Made by a program: the position numbers and the translations under genes
Part shown: positions 1-5,750 of the stretch, in pieces
Layout of the letters: every line of letters starts with the position of its first letter
Numbering within the stretch: position 1 is the stretch's first letter
NCBI GenBank assembly: GCA_033720735.1
Contig: JAWWBX010000145.1
Coordinates: 1-10,281, forward strand
DNA length: 10,281 bases
From: B8-G4 sp033720735
GTDB taxonomy: Bacteria; Bacteroidota; Bacteroidia; Chitinophagales; Saprospiraceae
Direction: 5' to 3'
The notes under the pieces: model-generated
Databases searched by the model: none
What the model saw: only the letters and a program-made list of their open reading frames with translations
What the model was told of the DNA's origin: nothing

Positions 1-1094
1 ATGCCATTGATCCGGCGACGCTGGATGACGACCTGAATGCGATGCAACAGTGGATGGTCGGCAACACTGCCGCCGCGGAGATCGACTATGGCACCTACGT
101 GTTCATGGCCAACCGGCTGTACCAGCAACTGGTCAGGCCGTACCTCACCACTGATACGGAACGGCTGATCCTGTCTCCCGACGGCCCTCTGGCCTTCCTG
201 CCGTTTGAAACCCTGACGACCGGTGACGACGGCGAAGACTTCAAAACAGCGCCCTACCTGTTCCGGGACGTGGAAATGCAATATGCGTACAGCGCCAACG
301 TGCTGTTCAGGCAAGCGACGCAGGTCAGCAACCGCCGGCCCGACGTGCTGGCCATGTCCTACATGGATGTGGATGATTTGCAAAAGCTGGTTGCACAAGA
401 ATTGCAATTGGACCACTCCCCGTTGCCCTTCTCCGATGAAGAAGTTGAAGGCATCGCCAAGGCTCTGGGGCGCAAGCGGGTCATGCGGTTGAAAGGCCCC
501 CGGGCCTCGGAATCGGCCTTCAAGGCGCATGTTGCCGACCATGATATTGTGCACCTGGCCATCCACGGACTGGGTGATACCATTTCGGGACTCAATTCGC
601 ACCTCGTCTTTCGCACCGACCAGGACACACTCAACGACGGGCTGCTCTACGCGGAGGACGTGTACGGTCTGCAGATCGATCATCTTCGCATGGCCGTGCT
701 GAGTGCCTGCGAAACCGGGGTGGGCAAAGCCTTCCCGGGAGAGGGCATCTTCAGCATCGCGCGCGGATTTGCCTATGCACAGACACCTACTACCGTCATG
801 AGCCTGTGGAAGGTGCAGGACCGCGTCACGGCGCAGATCATGCAAGACTTCTACCGACATCTTGCGCAAGGCAAACGCGTGAGTGCAGCGCTCCGTGAGG
901 CCAAACTCGCCTACCTCGAGCGGACCAGCGATCGCCAGTCGCCGCCCATGTACTGGGCGCCCCTGGTCGCGTACGGCGAGATGTCACCGGTCGTACCCAC
1001 GCGGAACCGCCTGCTGTGGTGGTCCGGCGGGGTGTTGCTCATGGTGCTGATCGTCGGGCTCTGGCGGAAGTCACGCGACTTCAGCCGTGGCTAG
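1..1094 (+). CDS. CHAT-domain protein, C-terminal part (5' truncated by window)
   Basis: The frame is open to the left edge (first whole codon at base 3), so the true start lies outside. The sequence shows the CHAT caspase-like fold: SPDGPLAFLPFETL early in the domain, then VHLAIHG with the presumed catalytic His (codon 564-566), then LSACETG with the presumed catalytic Cys (codon 708-710). These are followed by the usual GEGIFSIARGFAYAQ and SLWKV strands. The last ~30 residues form one hydrophobic helix (LLWWSGGVLLMVLIVGLW) and a short basic tail, so the protein is probably tail-anchored with the peptidase in the cytoplasm. CHAT proteins usually carry N-terminal TPRs, which would be off-window. 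Both catalytic residues are present, so protease activity is plausible; the substrate is unknown. It converges on the gene at 1099-1845 with a 4-base gap and no terminator. The ATG at 42 is internal. Confidence 0.93.
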   Translation, partial: AIDPATLDDDLNAMQQWMVGNTAAAEIDYGTYVFMANRLYQQLVRPYLTTDTERLILSPDGPLAFLPFETLTTGDDGEDFKTAPYLFRDVEMQYAYSANVLFRQATQVSNRRPDVLAMSYMDVDDLQKLVAQELQLDHSPLPFSDEEVEGIAKALGRKRVMRLKGPRASESAFKAHVADHDIVHLAIHGLGDTISGLNSHLVFRTDQDTLNDGLLYAEDVYGLQIDHLRMAVLSACETGVGKAFPGEGIFSIARGFAYAQTPTTVMSLWKVQDRVTAQIMQDFYRHLAQGKRVSAALREAKLAYLERTSDRQSPPMYWAPLVAYGEMSPVVPTRNRLLWWSGGVLLMVLIVGLWRKSRDFSRG

Positions 1095-1098
1095 TGCC

Positions 1099-1845
1099 TC
1101 ACTGCGCCCACCGTCCTTCCCTGGTCGGTACCTCTTTTTTGGTTGCCATCGGATGCCGGCCCTCGCGGGCGATTTGTGCATCAATCCTCTTTGAATCGGA
1201 GGCGTCAACGATTTCGGCGCCGTCGACTTCTGCATCAAATTTTGCCGCATCCCAGACGCGCACCGCATCGACTTTGCAGTTTGGCTCGCCCTTCAGGTTG
1301 ATGCGCAGGGGCTCCTCCAGGTTGTATTTGTCGAGCATGCTCAGGAGTTGCAGGACATCTTCGACACCATTCTTTTCCAGATCACCGATGAACCGGTAGA
1401 ACGGGGCGAGGATAAACTTGCGCCGGAGTTTGACGACGTCGGTCGCGACATATTTGAATTGCCATTTATCCCATTCTTCCTCGCCCATTTTCTCCTGCCA
1501 CTGCGACGGGATCTTTGTTTTCAGCTCTTTCATGCGTTCGGCATATTTGTCGACTTTCTTGCGCTTGACAAATTCTTCCCAGCGCTCAAAGGAGCGGAGA
1601 TCGAATTTGACGGCATCGCCGTAATCGAAACGGCAACCCTTTTGCGGCAGATACGCAATGAACCGTTCATGCGCTGCTGCGGCTGCCGCTGCTTTCTCGG
1701 ACTTGAAATCGCCTTCCGGTTTTCTGAAAATGAGCTCTTTCTTGCCAGGGGCGTTCGCAATAGGCCTGACAAAATACCCTGTGGTTACAACGCGGATCAT
1801 TCCGGGAGATCCATCCCCTTCATTCGTTTGGCCAGTGTGAGACAT
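1099..1845 (-). CDS. Uncharacterised protein, paralogue A of a tandem pair
   Basis: This encodes 248 residues; I do not recognise the family. It is a clear paralogue of the gene at 1965-2702. The first 18 residues (MSHTGQTNEGDGSPGMIR) are identical, and conserved blocks follow in the same order: ELIFRKPEG, AAHERFI-YLPQ, YGDAV, ELKT-IP-QW, W--WQFKY-AT-V, PFY-FI-DL, GVE-VL----MLD-Y, VVRVW-like and a C-terminal EGRW/VGRW. It has no signal peptide or membrane helix, is rich in charged and aromatic residues, and so is likely a soluble cytoplasmic protein. An alanine run lies near residue 55. The start is fixed by identity with paralogue B, and the similarity extends upstream (TCCAAAAAACCA). It is the last gene of the minus-strand series beginning with the sigma factor, and it abuts the convergent CHAT gene. 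It could be a CHAT substrate or a partner of the sigma/TPR pair; this is inference from position only. Confidence 0.85.
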   Translation of the reverse strand: MSHTGQTNEGDGSPGMIRVVTTGYFVRPIANAPGKKELIFRKPEGDFKSEKAAAAAAAHERFIAYLPQKGCRFDYGDAVKFDLRSFERWEEFVKRKKVDKYAERMKELKTKIPSQWQEKMGEEEWDKWQFKYVATDVVKLRRKFILAPFYRFIGDLEKNGVEDVLQLLSMLDKYNLEEPLRINLKGEPNCKVDAVRVWDAAKFDAEVDGAEIVDASDSKRIDAQIAREGRHPMATKKEVPTREGRWAQ

Positions 1846-1964
1846 AATGGAATTGGTTTTTTGGAGTTAATGATTTGTTTTTGATTGCGTACCAGGACAG
1901 TGGCCGACACCAAAATGCAAGATAGAGTGATGCCGGTGCTGGGTTGATTTGTAGATGATCAGGC

Positions 1965-2702
1965 TTACCACCGCCCAACCCGGACCGGTATCTCCTCTGG
2001 CTTCGACCTTGGATGCTCCTTGTTGGCGCCATTGATGTCCGCAGCGACGTCCTGCGAGTTCGCCCAATCCTTGTTCTCGTCCTTGATGTTGCTCAACGCC
2101 TCCTCGTGGTCGAACTTCTTGGCATTCCACACACGGACAACCTGGACCTGGCGCTGGTCATTCCCCTTGAATTTGACTTTCAGGGCGTTCTGCAGGGGGT
2201 ATTCGTCGAGCATGCTGAATTGTTTCAGAACGGTTTCGACACCGTCCTTGCGCAGGTCAGCGATGAAGTTGTAGAATGGGCTGAGGACAAATTTGGCGTC
2301 CAGTTTTTCCACCTCGGTGGCAATGTACTTGAACTGCCAGTTGTTCCAGACGGCCGCTCCCATGTTGTCCCGCCATTGCTGCGGGATCAGGGTTTTCAAC
2401 TCGTTAAATCGCTGCTGGTAGTCATACTCGTCTTTCGGCTTTACCAGCTGCTTCCAGTCCTTGAACAGTTTCATGTTGAAACTGACGGCATCTCCGTATT
2501 CGAAGCGCTTGCCCTGGCCTTGCGGCAGGTAGGGAATGAATCGTTCGTGTGCTGCTTCGGCCGCTTCCTGACCATAGGATTCCAGGCTGCCCTCTGGCTT
2601 CCTGAATATCAGTTCACCGTTCCGGAAGAAGCACCCGGTAGTGACAATGCGGATCATTCCGGGAGATCCGTCCCCTTCGTTCGTTTGACCGGTGTGTGAC
2701 AT
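1965..2702 (-). CDS. Uncharacterised protein, paralogue B of a tandem pair
   Basis: This encodes 245 residues of unknown family, roughly half identical by eye to the downstream gene at 1099-1845. The N-terminal 18 residues are identical between the copies, although five of those codons differ at synonymous positions, so the identity reflects selection rather than a very recent duplication. Relative to A it has a 4-residue shorter segment after GCFFR and lacks the alanine run. No membrane segment or signal peptide is visible. Its start is preceded by an A/C-rich leader (TTCACTTCCAAAAAACCACCAGCT) rather than a Shine-Dalgarno site, and this leader resembles that of paralogue A. It lies 145 bases downstream of the TPR membrane protein and 119 bases upstream of A, so it may be read with the sigma operon or from its own promoter. 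No clear promoter or terminator is visible in either gap. Confidence 0.85.
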   Translation of the reverse strand: MSHTGQTNEGDGSPGMIRIVTTGCFFRNGELIFRKPEGSLESYGQEAAEAAHERFIPYLPQGQGKRFEYGDAVSFNMKLFKDWKQLVKPKDEYDYQQRFNELKTLIPQQWRDNMGAAVWNNWQFKYIATEVEKLDAKFVLSPFYNFIADLRKDGVETVLKQFSMLDEYPLQNALKVKFKGNDQRQVQVVRVWNAKKFDHEEALSNIKDENKDWANSQDVAADINGANKEHPRSKPEEIPVRVGRW

Positions 2703-2847
2703 AGCTGGTGGTTTTTTGGAAGTGAATAATCATTTACGCCCTGCGTGGCTCTGTTGCACGGCAGATGCGGAAGATTTGCTGATGAAAGGTTGGATGGGCC
2801 TCGGGTGTTTTTTATTTGGGTTCACTGTGTTCGGAATTGGGTATGTG

Positions 2848-3483
2848 CTAATACATCCGTTCGAGCTGATCGGTCATTTCCCTGGTCAGTACGTCCCGGT
2901 GCGAGGCAAAGAGCTGACGGGCTGTCCGGTCGTCTCCCAGAGCCGCATGACTCAGGATCAGGTAGTACAGGGCCATGGTGTCATCTTGCGTCGTCCAGGA
3001 TTGCTCCAACAACGGAATCGCCTGGTTGAATTCCTTCAATGCGAACATGTCGTAAAGAACCGTTTCTGCAGTCCTTTCGGGTTCACGCTGTCTGTTGCGC
3101 CACCCTTCGTGGAGCAGAAACTCCTCAAAGTGTTCTGCGAGGTAGGGGTTCTGGGGCTCTGCGACAGCATGGCCTCCTCCCGGCAGGAAAAAGACCAGTG
3201 CCAGCACGGCGGCTGCTACGGCGGGCAATGCAAAGAGGAATCTCCGGCGTGACCGGCGGCCTCCGTGATTCTGCGCAGCGAGTGCGGCACGGTGCCGGTC
3301 GAGAAACTGCTTGTTCTTTTTGTACTGATCAAGTTGCAAGGCGGATTGCAGGAGACGGATGTCCCGCCGGGCTGCTGTCAGCGCCTCGTCTTCCGGTGTG
3401 CTGTGGTGGTGGCCATGTCCGTTTTGCTGATGGCCGTGCATCTCTTTGTCGATGCGGTCGATATGCTTTTTACTCCAACTCAT
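2848..3483 (-). CDS. Single-pass membrane protein with His-rich N-terminus and TPR-like C-terminus (candidate sigma regulator)
   Basis: This encodes 211 residues from the ATG at 3483, chosen because it overlaps the sigma-factor stop in an ATGA arrangement (3480-3483), which implies translational coupling. The in-frame ATG at 3546 would lie deep inside the sigma gene. Layout: cytoplasmic N-terminus with a His cluster at residues 16-27 (HGHQQNGHGHHH), a charged helical stretch (30-72), basic residues, one membrane helix (about 82-100), then a C-terminal region with a TPR-like helical pair (AETVLYDMFALKEFNQAIPLLEQ, then MALYYLILSHAALGDDRTARQLF; residue spans about 140-190). The position directly after an ECF-type sigma gene and the single-pass topology fit an anti-sigma or membrane scaffold role. 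No zinc-binding anti-sigma motif (HxxxCxxC) is present, so the role is inferred. The His cluster might bind metal. Confidence 0.82.
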   Translation of the reverse strand: MSWSKKHIDRIDKEMHGHQQNGHGHHHSTPEDEALTAARRDIRLLQSALQLDQYKKNKQFLDRHRAALAAQNHGGRRSRRRFLFALPAVAAAVLALVFFLPGGGHAVAEPQNPYLAEHFEEFLLHEGWRNRQREPERTAETVLYDMFALKEFNQAIPLLEQSWTTQDDTMALYYLILSHAALGDDRTARQLFASHRDVLTREMTDQLERMY

Positions 3484-4040
3484 CCTGATACTTTCAAAAG
3501 GTGACTGCGCAGTTGATAGAATTTTGCCCTCCACTTCTCCAGACATTTGTATTTCTGCGTGCTGGCAGATCCTTTATCGGTGTAGTCCATCAGACGACAG
3601 ATCGTCTCATAGGTCAGTTGCTGTACATAGAACAGGCCAAGGAGAATCCTGCACCGCGTGCCCAGTCGCCGTAGCGCCTTGTGGGCCAGTTGCACTTCCA
3701 GTTCGAATTGCTCCTTCTCCTCTACCCCCGAGGTGGCCGCAAGATATTCAGTGAGCAGAAGCGAAGGGTCTGCCGTGTATTTCCTGCGGTCGGCCACATA
3801 CTTCGGGGCCAGGAGCCGGCCGATCCCATAGCAATACTCTTCCATCCCTTTCTCCAAATCGGGTAGTTTGTCATCATGCATCTTTTCACAAAGGATGGCG
3901 ATACAGCAGCTGAAGATCTCTTCCGCCTCCAGTTCATCCAGCTTGTATTGCCTTCCGATCGTCCGGATGAAGTCGTTGCGGTACTGTCCGTACAGCGCTA
4001 CGAGCTGGGCCTCGATATGTTTCCGGATATCTTCTGACAT
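3480..4040 (-). CDS. ECF-like sigma-70 family RNA polymerase sigma factor
   Basis: This encodes 186 residues from the ATG at 4040. Region 2 is seen around residues 20-55 (YRNDFIRTIGRQYKLDELEA followed by EEIFSCCIAILCEKM), and region 4 around 120-175, with LRRLGTRCRILLGLFYVQQL, then TYETICRLMDYT as a recognition-helix-like segment and KCLEKWRAKF. Length and two-domain layout fit ECF-type sigma factors, of a divergent Bacteroidota-style type. It should redirect RNA polymerase to a small regulon; the promoter sequence cannot be read from the protein. Its stop overlaps the start of the membrane protein gene (ATGA), a typical sigma/anti-sigma coupling. An alternative in-frame ATG at 4088 would add 16 proline-containing residues. 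I prefer 4040 because a small upstream ORF with a strong ribosome site ends 4 bases before it and the added residues look non-coding. Confidence 0.85.
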   Translation of the reverse strand: MSEDIRKHIEAQLVALYGQYRNDFIRTIGRQYKLDELEAEEIFSCCIAILCEKMHDDKLPDLEKGMEEYCYGIGRLLAPKYVADRRKYTADPSLLLTEYLAATSGVEEKEQFELEVQLAHKALRRLGTRCRILLGLFYVQQLTYETICRLMDYTDKGSASTQKYKCLEKWRAKFYQLRSHLLKVSG

Positions 4041-4044
4041 GGCT

Positions 4045-4113
4045 TCACCGCTCGGTTGAATAGGGGGCGTGCATTGGTCGGCTCTCATAATTTACGAACT
4101 TTCGTGCTACCAT
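4045..4113 (-). CDS. Possible 22-codon leader ORF upstream of the sigma gene
   Basis: On the minus strand, AAGGAGG at 4128-4122 sits 8 bases before an ATG at 4113. The ORF runs 22 codons (begins MVARKFVNYESRP) and stops with TGA at 4047-4045, 4 bases before the preferred sigma start at 4040. The ribosome site is the strongest in the window, where most genes have none. The arrangement fits a leader peptide that delivers ribosomes to the sigma gene by reinitiation. The peptide matches nothing I know. At this length, chance cannot be excluded, and the ribosome site could instead help translation from 4088 or 4040 directly. Confidence 0.4.
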   Translation of the reverse strand: MVARKFVNYESRPMHAPYSTER

Positions 4114-4121
4114 GCCAATCG

Positions 4122-4128
4122 CCTCCTT
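4122..4128 (-). promoter_or_regulatory. Strong Shine-Dalgarno site before the sigma leader ORF
   Basis: The minus strand reads AAGGAGG, a seven-base match to the anti-Shine-Dalgarno sequence, 8 bases before the ATG at 4113. It stands out because the other start codons here are preceded by A/C-rich leaders. Confidence 0.5.
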
Positions 4129-4130
4129 GC

Positions 4131-4151
4131 CTGGCCAGATCTGTTGGCCAG
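4131..4151. repeat. Inverted repeat between short cyclase and sigma gene
   Basis: CTGGCCA (4131-4137) and TGGCCAG (4145-4151) are exact inverted copies separated by 7 bases. The repeat lies in the gap after the short cyclase gene and just upstream of the strong ribosome site. There is no T tract on either side, so it is not a standard intrinsic terminator; it could be an operator for the sigma operon or an RNA hairpin. Evidence is the symmetry alone. Confidence 0.35.
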
Positions 4152-4215
4152 TGCCTGCAACCCCCTTCTGTTTTCAATAACTTTCATCTGTATCTGTACG
4201 CATGATCTCTGATTG

Positions 4216-4839
4216 TCAAGTGATGTCAATAACAACTTGCATGGCCGAGGCCAGCAGCGCCCAGATCGCGCTGATCCGCCATTTCCGCTTGCGGCGCTGG
4301 ACACCTGCCCTCTCGAGGTGTTTGCTGCAGGGAACGGGGAGGATGCCATCGTCTACCGCATAGACCGTGACCGGCTCTTTCACATTTTTCAGGGCCAGCC
4401 TGCCCAGGGGGTCCAGCTTGTAGCGGGGCTTGTTCTTCAGCTCCTCTTTGACCTTTTGTGTGAGGAGAACGGATCCCGGGACCCCGATTGCTTCCAGCCG
4501 GGCTGAGACATTGATTGCATTGCCGTATGCATTGCTGTCGGTCAGCAGGATCTCGCCCGAGTCGATGCCAATGCGCACCGGTACCTGTGCGTCCGCCAGG
4601 AAGGACCTCTGCAGGTGCACACTGCAGTCAATCGCATCCACGGCGCTTTCAAAAATGGCCAGACAGCCATCCCCCCAGAACTGGATAATATGGCCATCGA
4701 ATTGCGCAACCGACGCCTTCACCGCGCTGACGAATCGTTGCAGTGTCCTGAAAGCCCGTTGTTCATGCGCCTCCATCATCGCGGTGTATCCCGTGATGTC
4801 GGCAAAAACAATGGCTGCGAGTTTGTGATCAGTGTTCAT
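4216..4839 (-). CDS. Class III nucleotide cyclase domain protein, short form with C-terminal membrane helix
   Basis: This encodes 207 residues. The class III catalytic domain spans about 8-160: AAIVFADITGYTAMM with metal Asp14, FWGDGCLAIF with metal Asp57, and AINVSARLE with transition-state residues Asn110 and Arg114, all intact. The two purine-specifying positions are unusual: Gln53 (Lys in adenylate cyclases, Glu in guanylate cyclases) and Asn103 (Asp or Cys/Ser respectively). A basic stretch (RRKRKWR) leads into one hydrophobic helix (about 188-203), and the protein ends there. It corresponds to residues 1-208 of the larger cyclase at 6611-8689 and lacks that protein's TolB-like and TPR parts; no remnant of them is seen downstream. 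The start is preceded by CATTCACCCAAA. It has its own upstream region, separated by a terminator (4941-4973) from the lipoprotein gene, and may read on into the sigma operon. Substrate is uncertain. Confidence 0.88.
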   Translation of the reverse strand: MNTDHKLAAIVFADITGYTAMMEAHEQRAFRTLQRFVSAVKASVAQFDGHIIQFWGDGCLAIFESAVDAIDCSVHLQRSFLADAQVPVRIGIDSGEILLTDSNAYGNAINVSARLEAIGVPGSVLLTQKVKEELKNKPRYKLDPLGRLALKNVKEPVTVYAVDDGILPVPCSKHLERAGVQRRKRKWRISAIWALLASAMQVVIDIT

Positions 4840-4871
4840 TTTGGGTGAATGTCTTGCCGGTCTTTATCTAA

Positions 4872-4902
4872 CAGTGTCAAATCTGTCGGGAGATCACCCC
4901 CC
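4872..4902 (-). promoter_or_regulatory. Duplicated intergenic element, copy 1 (upstream of short cyclase)
   Basis: Bases 4872-4902 align without gaps to 6340-6370, with 23 of 31 positions identical, including a 14-base identical core (GGGGGGTGATCTCC on the minus strand) and a shared ACTG at the gene-proximal end. An A/T-rich run follows the G run on the distal side in both. It is 49 bases from core to start codon, just after the terminator of the preceding gene, which is where a promoter or operator should be. It does not match the Bacteroidota housekeeping promoter (TTG/TAnnTTTG) well. Confidence 0.5.
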
Positions 4903-4940
4903 TGGGCCGAAAAAATCCCTGGGAATTCCAAAGCGCTCGC

Positions 4941-4973
4941 AAAAAAAACGACCCGGCTCACCAGCCAGGTCGT
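4941..4973 (-). terminator. Rho-independent terminator after the lipoprotein gene
   Basis: Read on the minus strand, ACGACC pairs with GGTCGT (outer stem 4973-4968 with 4953-4948), with an inner GGCT/AGCC stem and a GGTG loop, directly followed by a run of eight T. It begins 33 bases after the stop at 5006 and separates the lipoprotein gene from the short cyclase. Confidence 0.88.
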
Positions 4974-5005
4974 CATGATCAAAACCTATGACACGGAAAG
5001 TCATC

Positions 5006-5590
5006 TCAGCGTGTGCGCTTGCCCTTCGCTTTGCAGTAGATCGACGTGGTGGTCTGCCCGGTGCGGCCGTCAATGAACCAGATCTGGTAGTAATACCAGT
5101 TGATCGCATCTGGTGCCACTTCAGCAAATCCTGCCACATACATGACCTCGCCCCCGGCTGCTTGTTTTTGAACGGGGACCGTCAGGAAACGGGATTGCAC
5201 GGCGGCGCTGGCCATCAGACCGGGGATGTTGCCCAGGTTTTCGATGAGCACCAGCCCGGCGTCACGTCCACCGATCAGCGAAATGGTATAGCCGTCGCCG
5301 GTGCAGTCGTCCTCGATGATCGTGTAGCGCTCAACCTTGCTGTCGGTAAACGCGACACGGGTTGCAACGCCTGTGCTTCCGTCGAGCAGGGGAATGTCCG
5401 GGACTTCGGAAGGGGCATGCTCAAAGGTGTGTGGTGCCTGATCGGGGAAGGGCTGGTAAACAGGCACATCGTCGATGATCGACTGTTCTGGCAAGTCATC
5501 CCCGCAAGCGGTCATTGCGGCGACAAGCGTGAGCAGGATCGCAACCTTCAGGATGCCTGGAGCGGTTGCAAACAACTTGGTGGATTTCAT
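5006..5590 (-). CDS. Predicted lipoprotein of unknown function
   Basis: This encodes 194 residues from the ATG at 5590. The N-terminus is a lipoprotein signal: basic start, hydrophobic stretch, then AAMTAC with Cys29 as the lipidated residue, followed by GDD. The acidic residues after Cys resemble signals used for surface display in some Bacteroidota. The mature part is acidic and Pro-rich at first, then beta-rich (ERYTIIEDDC, GYTISLIGG, RFLTVPVQKQAAGGEVMYVA, INWYYYQIWFIDG) with two Cys (in IEDDC and SIYC) that might pair. It aligns loosely with the secreted protein at 5751-6251, suggesting a common fold. The in-frame ATG at 5701 would put 37 polar residues before the signal and is rejected. 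The leader contains CATTCACCCAAAACCA and a strong hairpin at 5627-5661. A terminator follows it, so it is the last gene of its unit. Confidence 0.85.
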   Translation of the reverse strand: MKSTKLFATAPGILKVAILLTLVAAMTACGDDLPEQSIIDDVPVYQPFPDQAPHTFEHAPSEVPDIPLLDGSTGVATRVAFTDSKVERYTIIEDDCTGDGYTISLIGGRDAGLVLIENLGNIPGLMASAAVQSRFLTVPVQKQAAGGEVMYVAGFAEVAPDAINWYYYQIWFIDGRTGQTTTSIYCKAKGKRTR

Positions 5591-5626
5591 GATATGTTGG
5601 TTTTGGGTGAATGAATCGTGCTGGTT

Positions 5627-5661
5627 GTTACCGGACCGGCGGGATGTGCCGGCCCGGCAAC
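5627..5661 (-). promoter_or_regulatory. Strong RNA hairpin in the leader of the lipoprotein gene
   Basis: Plus-strand GTTACCGGACCGGC (5627-5640) and GCCGGCCCGGCAAC (5648-5661) are near-perfect inverted copies with a 7-base loop. The two mismatches are A/C on the plus strand but G.U pairs on the minus strand, so 14 continuous pairs form only in minus-strand RNA, the direction of the lipoprotein gene 36 bases downstream. There is no T tract, so it is not a canonical terminator; it may be a leader structure or a transcript-end or processing hairpin for the gene at 5751-6251. Confidence 0.55.
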
Positions 5662-5750
5662 CTGACTGATTGGGTGACATGAAGTGGCTAGATGGTGTCA
5701 CGCCCGTCGGTCACATGAGACCGAAACAGAGGCGAGACGTATTGTTTTTC

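Noticed and set aside
1348..1884. Plus-strand open frame of 178 codons opposite paralogue A
   Set aside because: It is antisense to a gene supported by paralogy; the composition (Phe/Leu/Arg rich) is that of a shadow frame.
2013..2699. Plus-strand open frame of 228 codons opposite paralogue B
   Set aside because: It is the antisense shadow of a gene with a confirmed paralogue; its protein is a run of Val/Leu with no family features.
4155..4185. Possible third copy of the duplicated element before the sigma gene (G5 run with upstream AAAACAGAA on the minus strand)
   Set aside because: It lacks the TGATCTCC core; the resemblance is a short G run and an A-rich flank only.
5708..5723. Hairpin CGGTC/GACCG downstream of the secreted-protein gene as terminator
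   Set aside because: The stem is only 5 bp and no T tract follows on either strand.
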